Shown one piece after another: positions 39,001 through 48,368 of a DNA stretch of 64,000 nucleotides. The translations under genes and the position numbers were made by a program. The notes under the pieces were generated by a model, which saw nothing but the letters and a program-made list of their open reading frames with translations, had not been told where the DNA came from and searched no databases. Source of the DNA: Apostichopus japonicus (Eukaryota; Echinodermata; Holothuroidea; Aspidochirotida; Stichopodidae); contig NC_092579.1 of NCBI RefSeq assembly GCF_037975245.1, positions 15,834,178 through 15,898,177 on the forward strand, given 5' to 3'. The number at the start of each line of letters is the position of its first letter. Within the stretch, counting starts at the first letter, position 1.

Positions 39001-42000
39001 ATATTCTTAACACCTTTTCTTAGCACTAGCAAATGTGTATGAAACTGTTTATTTTGTAGTACTTAAATATAGCTAATAATATGCCATTGCCAATGCCTAT
39101 AGTATGCCAATATAGCCAATGGCATCCCAATGGTGTGATGGTATGCCAGTGGTGTGTTGGTAAGTCAATGATATGATGGTATGCCAATGGTGTGATGGAA
39201 TGCCAATGGTGTGATGGTATGCCAATGGTGTGATGGTAACCCAATGGTGTGATGGTATATCCAATGGTGTAATGGTATGCCAATGGTGTGATGGTATGCC
39301 AGTGGTGTGATGGTGTGCCAATGTTGTAATGGTATACCAATGGTGTGATGGTATGCCAATCGTGTGATGGTATGCCAATGGTGTGATGGTATGCCAGTGG
39401 TGTGATGGTATGCCAGTGGTGTGATGGTATGCCAATGGTGTGTTGGTATGCCAATGGTGTGATGGTATACCAGTGGTGTGATGGTATGAGTGATGGTATG
39501 AGTGAGTGTAGTCTCAAGTTGGTTGACATTTTCAGCAGAACATATTATTTAGGACAAATGAAATAATTGAAGCAAAACTGTTGCAAACTAACTTCCTGTC
39601 ATGAATCAGAATCTTAATGTTATTAACAATAGTAAGATTTTCAATGTCTCTTTAAGTAGTGATGAAAATGAAGCCATTGAACATAAATATATTAAACATA
39701 ATCAAAATATTGCACCACAAAGCAGACAAAAGAAAGGGGAAAACACAAAACTGTATTTTATTTACTGTCGTTTAGCATTACGAACAAATGGCAATGAATA
39801 TTGATCTCAAAATTTGGATATATATGCTATTATGATGCAATTTGTAAAGAAAAATGGCATATTTATGTTTTCTATTTTCACAAACCTACTCACTTTTTCT
39901 ACATGAAGTACTCTCTTTTACGATTAAGATTGAAACCCTTTTTGTCTTAAAGAAAATCAAGGGTATCGTGTATGGAATCTTGAACCAGTACAGCGCGGAC
40001 AAGACAGGTATGGTGGATTATGCTCTTGAGTCGGCCGGAGGGAGCGTGGTCAGTACCAGATGCTCGGAGACGTTCACCTCAAAGACAGCTCTACTCAGTA
40101 TCTTTGGAATACCTCTCTGGTATGTCACCAACTCACCAAGGACTGTCTTACAGGTGAGCATGTGACCCAGTGTTTAATTGTCCTCCAGACCCATTGTCTG
40201 ACTCATTGTCTGACAACTGACCCCTCCCCCCCTCACACATGCACATACTAAATGTCTGATGTCTGATTGATAGTAATGATAAGCTCAGGCACACTGACCC
40301 ACCACCCACAATTTTTCTGATGTTATCCCGGTAGACCTGAGTCAGCCAAGGTTCAGTCAGTCAGTGTGTGGCCAGGTTAAGAGTGCATACATGTGTTGTT
40401 TCAATGGTCACACCATTTTTGAGCAATGTTGTCTCCTGATGCAGGCATTAAAAATGATGGCCTTTCAATCTGGACACTTATTGCTCTGTCAAGGTCATGA
40501 CCACTGTCTTCTACCAGTTTAGTAATTGCTGGTTCATGAATTGGAGGGGAAGTGGGGGGGAGAGTAGGGGGGTGGGGTGGGATCTCTCCTTTCCCTGTGG
40601 TTCCCTTAGAGAAATTGTCACCAAACTTGAACTACTACAGGGATGTATTTCAAGAAAAATTTGCTGGTCGTCCTGGACAACCTGGACTTTTTTTGCATCA
40701 CTAAAGTTATCCAAAGAACAAAATTGGTTTCCAGAAGAATGAATGTATAACAGAAGATAATCTGGTAGTCCTATAGACATCCTGATGTGTAAGATTTTCC
40801 TAAAGCCAGAACTTTAGTTACCCTGGGAAACTGTCAGGAAATCCTTCCAAAGTACCCAGAGTAGATGTATGTTGAAGAAGGTGGTTGTAATCTCTCACAG
40901 TATTTAAGAACCTGGTCAGTTTATGGGTTTACATGCTCAGCCCCCTGTGAGGATAGCTTGTAATCATGAGAGCAAGAACTCTACCACTTACACTGAAATG
41001 TTACAATGACACCCATCAGAAAATAAGGATGAGATTTTGAGTTTATGGTTTTGTCATGTATTTGAAGCTTTGTGTAGTGCAACTATTGCTAGTTTTGAAA
41101 AATAATTGTAATCTGGTCAAATACCGTGGCAAGATCCATTTTTTTCCCCTTTGGCTTTCAGCCTGATGTAAATCCAGGTAACTGTTGGGCCTTCAAGGGA
41201 GCTGTTGGATTTTTGGTGATTCAGCTTTCTGACACAATAAAACCAACCTACTTCACAATGGAACATATCCCCAAGTCCCTCTCACCTACGGGAAATATTA
41301 CCAGCGCTCCTAGAAACTTCTCTGTTTGGGTAAGTTGGTAAACTTTCGTCCATATAATCAAAATTAGTGCCCTGTGTTCATCCTCTTGCAGTGAAGTTTA
41401 TGAAATGTCTGCTGGACAAGGTTCTTTGTTGAAACAGGTATTGTACTTGTTGCTATGTTTTAGTGACTCAAACTCCTCTTTCTCCCCACCCCTTTTTCCC
41501 CTTCCATTTTCTCCTCCCCTTTCTCTCCTACATTTCTCCCCTCCCCTTTCTCCCCTGCACTTTATCCCCTCCCCTATCTCCCCTCACCCTATCTCCCCTC
41601 CCCTTTCTTCCCTCCCAGTTCTCCACTCCCCTCCCCTCCCATTTATTCACTCCACTTTCTCCCCTCCTATTTCTCCCAACCCCTTTCTCACCTCCCCTTT
41701 TCCCACTCCCCTCTTCCCACTCCCCTCTCTCTCCTCCCCTTTCTCACCTCCCAGTTCTCCACTCCCCTCCCATTTCTCCACTCCACTTTCTCACCTCTCA
41801 TATCTCCCTACCCCTCTCTCCACTCCCCTCCCCTTTCTCCACTCCACTCCCCTCCCATTTCTCCCATCCCCTTTCTCCACTCCAATCCCCTCCCATTTCT
41901 CCCTCCCCTTTCTCCACTCCTCTCCCATTTCTCCCCTCATTATTCCCTAATACCCCCTTCCTGTCATGAAATATCTGATGGGTTGTACATGTTCGATCCT

Positions 42001-42523
42001 TCATGTCAGTCATCCCATACAAGTTTGCTGGGCCACAGTCTGCTTGGCATGCAGCCTTGCTTGTTACCTTTAACTGTTAGGGATATTGACCATAGCAAGC
42101 GTATAAAATTGTTTAATATGCTGATATTTTCTTTCTGAAAACAGTCTTTGAAGGATGAACATGACATAGATGGAGTCCTTTTGGGTGAATACATGTATGA
42201 CGATGAAGGTTATCCCGTTCAAGTCTTTTCTGTTCAAGTGAGTAATAAATTAGTTTTTCTTTCTTGAGACAATTAAGTTAATTCTAAAGGTAAGTGCAGA
42301 TTACCTACAAGTTTGTCTTTTTCCCGTTTGACCTTTGACACTTGCATTAGAGGCCATGAAGACATCCAAGTTGTTTCATACCGTTACTTTTACTATTCTT
42401 TCACAGAATGTCGAAATTAAACCCACGATGATGGTAGAATTGAAGATACACAGTAACTACGGAAGCCTGGAATACACATGTTTGTACCGCTTCAGAGTTC
42501 ACGGTGACCTTTACAGGCCATAG
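21030..42523 (+). CDS. SUN1/2: SUN1/SUN2-type LINC complex protein, 17 coding exons, 1,405 residues
   Basis: Coding exons: 21030-21082, 25811-25864, 26577-26606, 28449-28837, 29289-29321, 29815-30042, 31122-31221, 31639-31826, 32473-32543, 33141-33371, 34365-36400, 37344-37497, 38585-38656, 39953-40153, 41162-41329, 42145-42237, 42407-42523. All phases agree and the frame is open from MANRKRTSP to TAG. N-terminal nucleoplasmic region: Ser/Arg-rich, with YTYSRSPSYSSQ and RRSARLAG as in vertebrate SUN proteins. A hydrophobic patch lies at about 217-236 and the main transmembrane segment at about 340-376 (WICLLLLLLPI and LYLFWGFVPFLMPLAV). Then come a coiled-coil luminal region (about 383-1213) and a C-terminal SUN domain (about 1214-1405). 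SUN proteins bind KASH proteins in the perinuclear space, linking the nucleus to the cytoskeleton and telomeres to it in meiosis. Vertebrate SUN1/2 are much shorter because of their shorter coiled coil. An unseen small exon, for example in the 4.7-kb first intron, cannot be excluded. Confidence 0.95.
22525..22665 (+). repeat. Dispersed repeat, copy 1 (SUN intron 1)
   Basis: About 140 bases similar to 47,395-47,534 in the same orientation. Shared strings include CTAAAATCAAGTTC, TTTGCT(G/C)ATAATGAGCAGT-like sequence and ATGTTAGGTAC. No coding potential. The two copies lie 25 kb apart, one in the first SUN intron and one downstream of DMC1. Confidence 0.7.
23985..25530. repeat. Diverged pair of a GGTTGTCCGAACAGCAA repeat in SUN intron 1
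   Basis: Two diverged direct copies lie at about 23,985-24,330 and 25,325-25,530. Both contain CAGGGCAAA, GGTTGTCCGAACAGCAA, a GGAGAGAT(G/A)TGTA block, GGGTAAGA and ATTTATCATTTTACC-like sequence. No protein is encoded. The repeat is an unknown element family. Confidence 0.65.
26104..26190 (+). repeat. SINE/element tail motif (GCGCCTTAGAGC ... GGTGCTTTATAAG)
   Basis: This has the form of a widespread marine-invertebrate repeat tail (ACAGCGCCTTAGAGCATTTA followed by AAGGTGCTTTATAAG and an ATT-rich tract). It lies in the SUN intron between coding exons 2 and 3 and resembles 9,260-9,321. Confidence 0.5.
30058..30440 (+). mobile_element. tRNA-derived SINE in SUN intron 6
   Basis: Starts 16 bases after the exon 6 donor. 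The pol III B box GGTTCGAGCCC is at 30,105-30,115 and an A-box-like TGTGGTTAAGGCAGTGG lies upstream. A central block GTGTTGTGTCCTCGGGCAAA followed by GCACTTTATCTCC resembles the conserved central domains of V/Meta-type SINE superfamilies. It ends with an A-rich tail (AAATAAAAAATAATAAAA, about 30,417-30,434). No coding function is expected. Confidence 0.8.
30883..30955 (+). repeat. SINE-like fragment shared with 50,178
   Basis: The sequence from TTTGAGTCACTCACAGATTA to GTCCAGTTACAGAGTTGTTG is almost the same as at about 50,170-50,245, where it reads GTTCGAGTCACTCCAAGATT and onward. The start resembles a pol III B box (GTTCGAGTC). Just upstream and downstream are three copies of AGAGCAGGTGCATACAA-like sequence (near 30,831, 30,857 and 30,972). 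Confidence 0.7.
32698..33095. repeat. 21-22-base minisatellite, CTGCAGCCTGGCTGC units, SUN intron 9
   Basis: About 18 imperfect units of GTGATGCTGCAGCCTGGCTG type fill most of the intron between the transmembrane exon (ending 32,543) and the next coding exon (starting 33,141). Several long repeat-derived frames on both strands are artefacts. A solitary unit occurs at 48,163-48,179, downstream of DMC1. Confidence 0.95.
34365..36400 (+). CDS. SUN1/2: SUN coding exon 11: single 2,036-base coiled-coil exon
   Basis: Part of the SUN gene, listed separately because it is unusual. It encodes about 678 residues (roughly 460-1137) of heptad-rich, Leu/Glu/Lys/Asp-rich sequence, flanked by a CTTTCCAG acceptor and a TCAAG|GTTTGT donor. 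Read-through past the donor gives a stop after four codons, at 36,411-36,413, which is not the end of the protein. It carries no cysteine-rich or enzymatic motif. In vertebrate SUN1/2 the whole luminal coiled coil is much shorter and split over several exons. Confidence 0.93.
39105..39505. repeat. 19-base minisatellite, GATGGTATGCCAATGGTGT units, SUN intron 13
   Basis: About 20 units of a 19-base repeat with a few variant positions (CCAATG/CCAGTG, GTGTGATG/GTGTTGG). The His/Ile/Pro-rich frames on the minus strand are produced by the repeat and are not genes. It lies between coding exons 13 and 14 of SUN, just before the SUN-domain exons. Confidence 0.95.
39953..42523 (+). CDS. SUN1/2: SUN domain, last four coding exons of the SUN gene
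   Basis: Part of the SUN gene. Exons 39,953-40,153, 41,162-41,329, 42,145-42,237 and 42,407-42,523 are all phase 0. They encode QYSADKTGMVDYALESAGGS, STRCSETF, FGIPLWY, NPGNCWAF, LLGEYMYDDEG and YTCLYRFRVHG. The Cys in STRCSETF (about residue 1250) corresponds to human SUN2 Cys563, which forms the disulfide to KASH peptides. The segment after it is the KASH lid. The Cys of NCWAF (about 1288) and of TCLYRF (about 1392) match the structural disulfide pair. All key residues are intact, so KASH binding should be preserved. Confidence 0.97.
41465..41945. repeat. Long polypyrimidine CCCCTTTCTC tract, SUN intron 15
   Basis: Almost 480 bases of plus-strand pyrimidine, built of CCCCTCCCCTTTCTC-type units with scattered single purines. 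Long Pro/Ser/Leu frames across it are artefacts. It lies 200 bases upstream of the third SUN-domain exon. Confidence 0.93.
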
Positions 42524-43034
42524 CGTGATATATTTTTTTATTACAACTGATATATCCGAGTGCTTTCCAAGTCTTTGGTTGAATTGTACATTTGGCTAAT
42601 ATTAGTTTCATAATTTTGTATTAACTTAATGTATAAAGCAAATATAACCTAAAAAAGTTATTTTATGGAAACTGTGGCCTAGTAAAATATGATTTGAAAC
42701 AAAAGTTATTTGAGGCTGAAAATACCTATAAAGTTTTGTTGATGCTTAAAGCATCAATTAGAAATGTTTAAGATACAAATAAACTATACCTGCAAATGTT
42801 GCATCATACTTAGCCTTCATGTACGCAATCTGTAAAGGACTTGAAATGTCTGTAAAGGACTTAAAATGTCTGTAAATGGAATTTGTTTAACCTTGTGTAT
42901 CTACTTGAAAGTTTTTGTATCTCTGTGTGGCTTACACAAACTTTATTTCCTGCAATGTCATCATAAAACACATTAAATAGTGTCTTGGTCATTAAATTTC
43001 AGAACAGATTTTGTAATAAACTTTATAAAATAAA
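42524..43034 (+). other. SUN1/2: Probable SUN 3' UTR with candidate poly(A) signals
   Basis: After the TAG at 42,521-42,523 the first AATAAA on the plus strand lies at 42,778-42,783. Two more are at 43,015-43,020 and 43,029-43,034. The transcript end most likely falls after one of these. The choice cannot be made from sequence alone. Confidence 0.5.
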
Positions 43035-46000
43035 TATCTCTCAGTTTCAGGAAGCAGGAAGATGTTTCTGTTATTTGAAGATCGTGCTAGGATAGAATGT
43101 CAGAAACTCTAACTTTTAACATATTTAACTAAACAGGCTTTTTGCAGTAGATAAGCAGTTATGCTTTTTTTTTTTTTCCTTCTCATTAATGATCTCTGCA
43201 ATATTTGCCAGGTAGAGGATCTTAGAGAAAGATTCACTCATCTGTTGTCCCTATTCATGTAATTAAGAAAGGGTTCATTCTTCAGATATGCAGTTATAAG
43301 AAGGGTGATTCAGTCATTTGTTATCGAACTAATACGCAAAATCAAAAACGCAAAATCTTATAAAATTATAACTTTCTGCTTTGGTGTTCATGAAGCCCTT
43401 GACAGACGAGTAATGTAGACTGAATATTTTTATTTTCTCATTAAGTGTTAATATTGATATGAGTTTATAACAAAACAGTCCTTTATTTTGTAATCCAAAA
43501 AGTTTATAAACATGTTTCGCCAAGACCAAAACTGATCAGCAAATTATATTATTGTTAATTGTTCAAAGTGATTATCTCATCAAAAGATGAAATCTACCAA
43601 ATTAATACATCAAACTTGGACCTTATTTTATTAAGATACAGCTGCTCATCATAATGTGTCCTTTGATAAATATGCAATAGTGATAAGATGCATTTCTGAA
43701 ATGAAATACAAGTTCAGTCGTATTTTGTAAGCAACACATTTTGGCCATATAGAGATATTGCTATATATACAGTATATAGCTATTATTCATTAGTTATTGT
43801 ATTTTTTCTTGTTTTTGTTTGTTTGTTTCTGTGTATGCTTGTTTTGTTTTTTTCTCTCCCTTTGTTGGTTCATTACTTCCTGGCAATTATTTGGTAAGCT
43901 TGTGGAAACAAAAAAATTTTTGTAATTGTTTTGAGTTCCAGACAGAATTCAAAAACTTATTTATGAAATTTATATGCTTGAATATCCAAAGGTTGGCTAT
44001 TTCAGGATGGCAAACTTGGACTGCGGATGTTTTGGTTTACTTTCCTACTCCTGTTAATAGTGTCCCTTCTATATTAAATCTGTAATATTAAATGAATACT
44101 TTGATTTACATTTCAATAGGTGTTTCTTTATGTTGAGGGTGGGGGAGGGAGTGTGGGGGGGGGGATTCTAGACCTTACGGGTGACAACTGACTTTAAGTT
44201 TATATTGGATTTAACAGCATGGTAGTTTATATACTTGCAATGATGGTCTATATCTTCAGTCATAATATTTGTATATATTTCAAGCATAGCGCACAAATTG
44301 TGTATTTTATTGCGGGCCATCAGAGTAATATAGCTTGGTTTTTTTCCTTTCTCTTTGCATTTATGGAACCTTGAGATTTGAGATATAAAATAAGTGGCTT
44401 TAAGCGCCAATTGATAGATGAAGTTTAACATACTTTATGGTGGTATTAAACAAACGCATTTTTCTTTAAGAGGCAGTTAAAGTATAAGACAAGATGTAGA
44501 AATAGCATAAGTAAGTTAAGTTAACCTTTTTCATTTCCATCAGTAGAATTTGTCCTAAGTTTGCTTGGCATGTAAAAATGGATTTTCATACTCTATGTTA
44601 AAAGTTGACAATTTGATATTTATTGTAGAAATATTCAGGGAAAAACTGAAATCTTTCACTAATGTTTAGAGTTTGCTCCCACATATATGTCATGTAAATA
44701 GCTCTTTATACCATTTGCAGCAAGCAAAATGTAAAAAGAAATAATTCATTGTTATTGAAACTCTTGTATGCTGGCAAAACTTTGGAAAGGTGTTAAACAT
44801 TGGTGCAAGTTTAACCCACTACCTCTAACCCATTTCCCCACATCCGTTTCCCCTTCACAATATCCTCATTCATTTTCCCTCACCCTTTACCTCATGCAGT
44901 CCTCCCTCATCCATTTCCCCACTTTTCCCATTCACCCACTTTCCCTTCATCGTTCCCCTTGTCTCCCTCACCCACTTTCCCACTTTCCTTTCCCCCTTCC
45001 CTCCCCTTACCCTTCTCTACTTCCTCTCTACTGTGATTGCAATATCCCATCAAAATATATTTGAAATTAAATGCAGTTATTTATGAACGATTGCCTCTGC
45101 TATCGTGATACTAAAAAAGGACTTGCTTGTCAATAACTAAATTATTCTGGAGATATCTGTTCACATGGAATGGGTGGAACCCTGAAAAAAAAAAAAAAAA
45201 AACATTCCAAAAGGTTGTTTCATATTGAAATATGATACCAATAGAAGTCAAGACTTCTTAATAATATCATACAGCACCAGTTACTACATGTCTTGATAGA
45301 CTGACTTATTGGGAAATATATGTACTGTGGTACATCAAAAGCTGTAAATTTCACTTCGTTGATGATATGGTGGTGGTGCTTAACCTATGATGGTGTTGTT
45401 ATTCACTTAATAGTAACAAAAACAGTAATTTCCAATCACTTTAATTAGATGAAATTTGATTGTTTCATTACCACATTTCAGCTTCAGCTTCTTGCATATT
45501 TAACATTAATGTACAGGTCCTATTCACTGTGAAATAAAGCTTTCCTTTGGAAAAATGTCCTATTTAAAGAAGGTTCATTTACAATTGTCTGAAATGATAG
45601 ATACTTGCATAGTTTGCCATATTTTGCTTGCCTGTAAAATTTTGCAATAGGATAGAACAATAGCCATTGATAAAATATCTTGTATATAATAATACTTCAG
45701 TAAGTACAGTTACAATTACATGTTTTGTTGGGAGTTTTGTTAATAAAATGACATGTTATGAAACTTCACAATTACCTATGAAAATTTTTTCTTGTTCATG
45801 GTCCTCACAAATAAAATGGAATATTGAATGTAAGAAGTGAAGAAACTTGTAATGGTATTTGGAACTAGTCCTTACATACAGTATGAGCCACAATGTCTGT
45901 CTCTTTTCATTGAAATCGTTGCTGGATCGATGATTGGTTTCTAGCCAACACATAATCATCAGGGTTGGGTTGATGCCAGGGAGGGAGGGAGGGGGGTGGG

Positions 46001-47394
46001 TTACAGGAAAGTTGCCCTTAAAATCATGAAATATTACATAATTAGGATGGTTGTTTCCATGGGTAGATGGGTTTGTTATCCCCTACATTACATCCATTGG
46101 TGAATTTGAGGGGCGCTAACAGGAGCCATCCTCCAAGCAAATATTTGCTTTGGTCAAGAAATTTTAGAAGTTTAAAAATGGAAAAGAAAGACAATGTGCT
46201 ACTGAATGGGAAATCTGTATGCCATCATGTTAAGAATAAAGGTATATTGATGTTGGTTTAGGTATAAAAACCAGGTTTTAATTTAAAGATATATTAATTA
46301 GGACCATCGTCTCTGCATCCAATGTGTGATTTTGGCAAAACTAATAGATACCTTGGTTATCTATGATAAGTTAGGTAATGACTAATGACCCATTGATAAA
46401 AATCTGTCTTCAGACTTGAACAGTTATCTGATCAAATGCCAGTTGTTGCTAGCTATCTTAAATATGAAAAATAAACATTCTGAGATTTGAATCACAATTG
46501 TGTGCCATATTAAGCGATCGTTCAAGATGTTAATATTTTGTGAGCCACAGGCCATATGTGTCCCTCTGGCATATTTTATGTTCCAAAAATTACTTCAAAA
46601 CCCCATTAATGTGTCCCACAGAATGTTATAACAAGGTAAATGCATGATATATGTCAACTTTTGGGGAGGTTTGTAAAGACTAAGCCTACTTTTGGTAGGA
46701 TATTTCACCAAAGCATATCTACAGGTCACAAGACCATATCACCATATAACATCACATTTCATTTAAGTTGGTAGTGTAGTGCTGTGGCCTGCAAATAGGG
46801 TGCAAAATTTCACTGCCCCCCCCCCCTTCTACAATCTACATCAATTCCACTGATATCCAAGTCTGGAATATTCTTTAAGAACATCTGTAACAAGTGCAAA
46901 CTTTTATTTTCTTAGATTGTAGCCCAGCAAAAGTTGCCTATTTTCGAATTATTTCAATGGTCAACCTTTACACTTATTGTAAAATCTTAACTTGGCCAGA
47001 CAATTTCAGACATGCTCCACAGACCTTCACAACACCCTATCAACTAAAGCAATGCCATAAATTGTGTTGACACATGAAAACAAGATGACTAATCTTTATT
47101 AGACAATTTTTCAAAAGTTAAACATCTCATAAATATTTACTAACAGGTTGAATAAATATGTGTACGTACAATATATCAGTTTATAGAACATTTGTTAAAA
47201 AACTCCTTGATAAATGGTAATAAACATTTCTAAATGTGAAATATATCCAACAACAGCACCATATACAAATCTTAATCTCAAATATTATACACTTTTGTTA
47301 AATTGAAGACAACAGCAATGCATTTTCTGAGTAGATGCTATCCCAGGCTTAGAATTCCACAGGTTAAGCCTGCAGTTGCTGCTTAATGCCAAAA

Positions 47395-47534
47395 TTCTGA
47401 CTAAAATCAAGTTCTCCCTGGCATTTTCCTGTATTACAACCAAATCAGTTTACTGCACGAAACTTTTGAGAGCAGGCCAAAAGTATTTGCTCATAATAAG
47501 CAGTAATACTGGGATTATGTTAGGTACGGAAAAC
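47395..47534 (+). repeat. Dispersed repeat, copy 2 (downstream of DMC1)
   Basis: Counterpart of 22,525-22,665, with the same order of CTAAAATCAAGTTC, the CTGTATTACAAC-type block, TTTGCTCATAATAAGCAGT and ATGTTAGGTAC. It may extend further left with lower similarity. Confidence 0.7.
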
Positions 47535-48139
47535 ATTCTTTGACTGACGAATGTTAACTGACTGACATATCTCATGTTAAAAGTTCAAATGTCTAATGGC
47601 AGAAAATTGCCAGGGAATTTTTCTATTTACTTTTTTATGACATTGTTTATTCAGTTCATAGTATTAGGGGCAACTGTAAAGGGCTCTCTGGTGGTATATA
47701 AGATGAATAAATTTTAATCCTTCATGTCTTCCAGTATATACATGAATCAACTCAATTATATAAATCAGGAGTTTTTAATTAAGACAAAGGAAATACCAGG
47801 TTGCAAGTTCAATAGACAACTGCAAAAATTCTAACAAACATCCAAAGCATTGCAATCTTACTGTACATCTTATGACCTGATTTCTCACGCCTGTTTGTTA
47901 TATTATACATATATTTCACACATACAGCAAGGATATTAACTCAGCTCGTTCTACTCTACTAAATGTTAATGAGATTTTTGTCTAAACATAAGAGAAATAA
48001 AACAATGTTTGCAACATGCTAATTCACTAAGGTAACTTGTCAAGAAGAACAGCTGCAGCTGCTGAAGCAAGGTTGCAACAGAGATCAACTCTCCAAACCA
48101 GCAGTGCCTATTAGTGTGTAACTGCACAACACAAAAGAT

Positions 48140-48158
48140 GTATATATATATATATATC
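48140..48158. repeat. Short (TA)n microsatellite
   Basis: Nineteen bases of TA repeat directly followed by a solitary copy of the CTGCAGCCTGGCTGC-type minisatellite unit (GCAGCCTGGCTGCATGA, 48,163-48,179). Confidence 0.9.
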
Positions 48159-48368
48159 ATATGCAGCCTGGCTGCATGACATTGCAGTCCTGTCAGTGAC
48201 CACCTTTTCAACACTGCCTCTCTAGATACAGAAGCTTTGAATAATAGCATTATAAATATAAGTCTCTTCCAGTTCTTTATAGTTAAAGAATTATACGTCC
48301 CAAGTTCAGTATCAGCAGCTTGTGATGTAATAGCACAAAGGTGTACAATTACTGTGAGCTTGGCTTTG

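Larger units (their letters stand above)
43035..48368. other. Convergent spacer between SUN and DMC1
   Basis: About 5.3 kb with no recognised exon. It holds a second pyrimidine-rich tract (about 44,815-45,030), a poly-G tract at 44,155-44,164, a poly-C tract at 46,816-46,826 and the second copy of a dispersed repeat at 47,395-47,534. The right end must carry the DMC1 3' UTR. A minus-strand AATAAA at 47,095-47,100 is one candidate poly(A) signal. Confidence 0.5.

Noticed and set aside
39105-39505. Regular short repeats resembling a CRISPR array
   Set aside because: The units are contiguous without unique spacers, the context is an intron of an animal gene and no cas genes are present.
39026-39529. 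His/Ile/Pro-rich frames of up to 167 codons on the minus strand
   Set aside because: Translation of the 19-base minisatellite. Three overlapping frames with the same composition are open at once, as expected of a repeat and not of a gene.
41405-41969. Pro/Ser-rich frames of 168-181 codons
   Set aside because: Two overlapping frames across one polypyrimidine tract inside a SUN intron; composition artefact.
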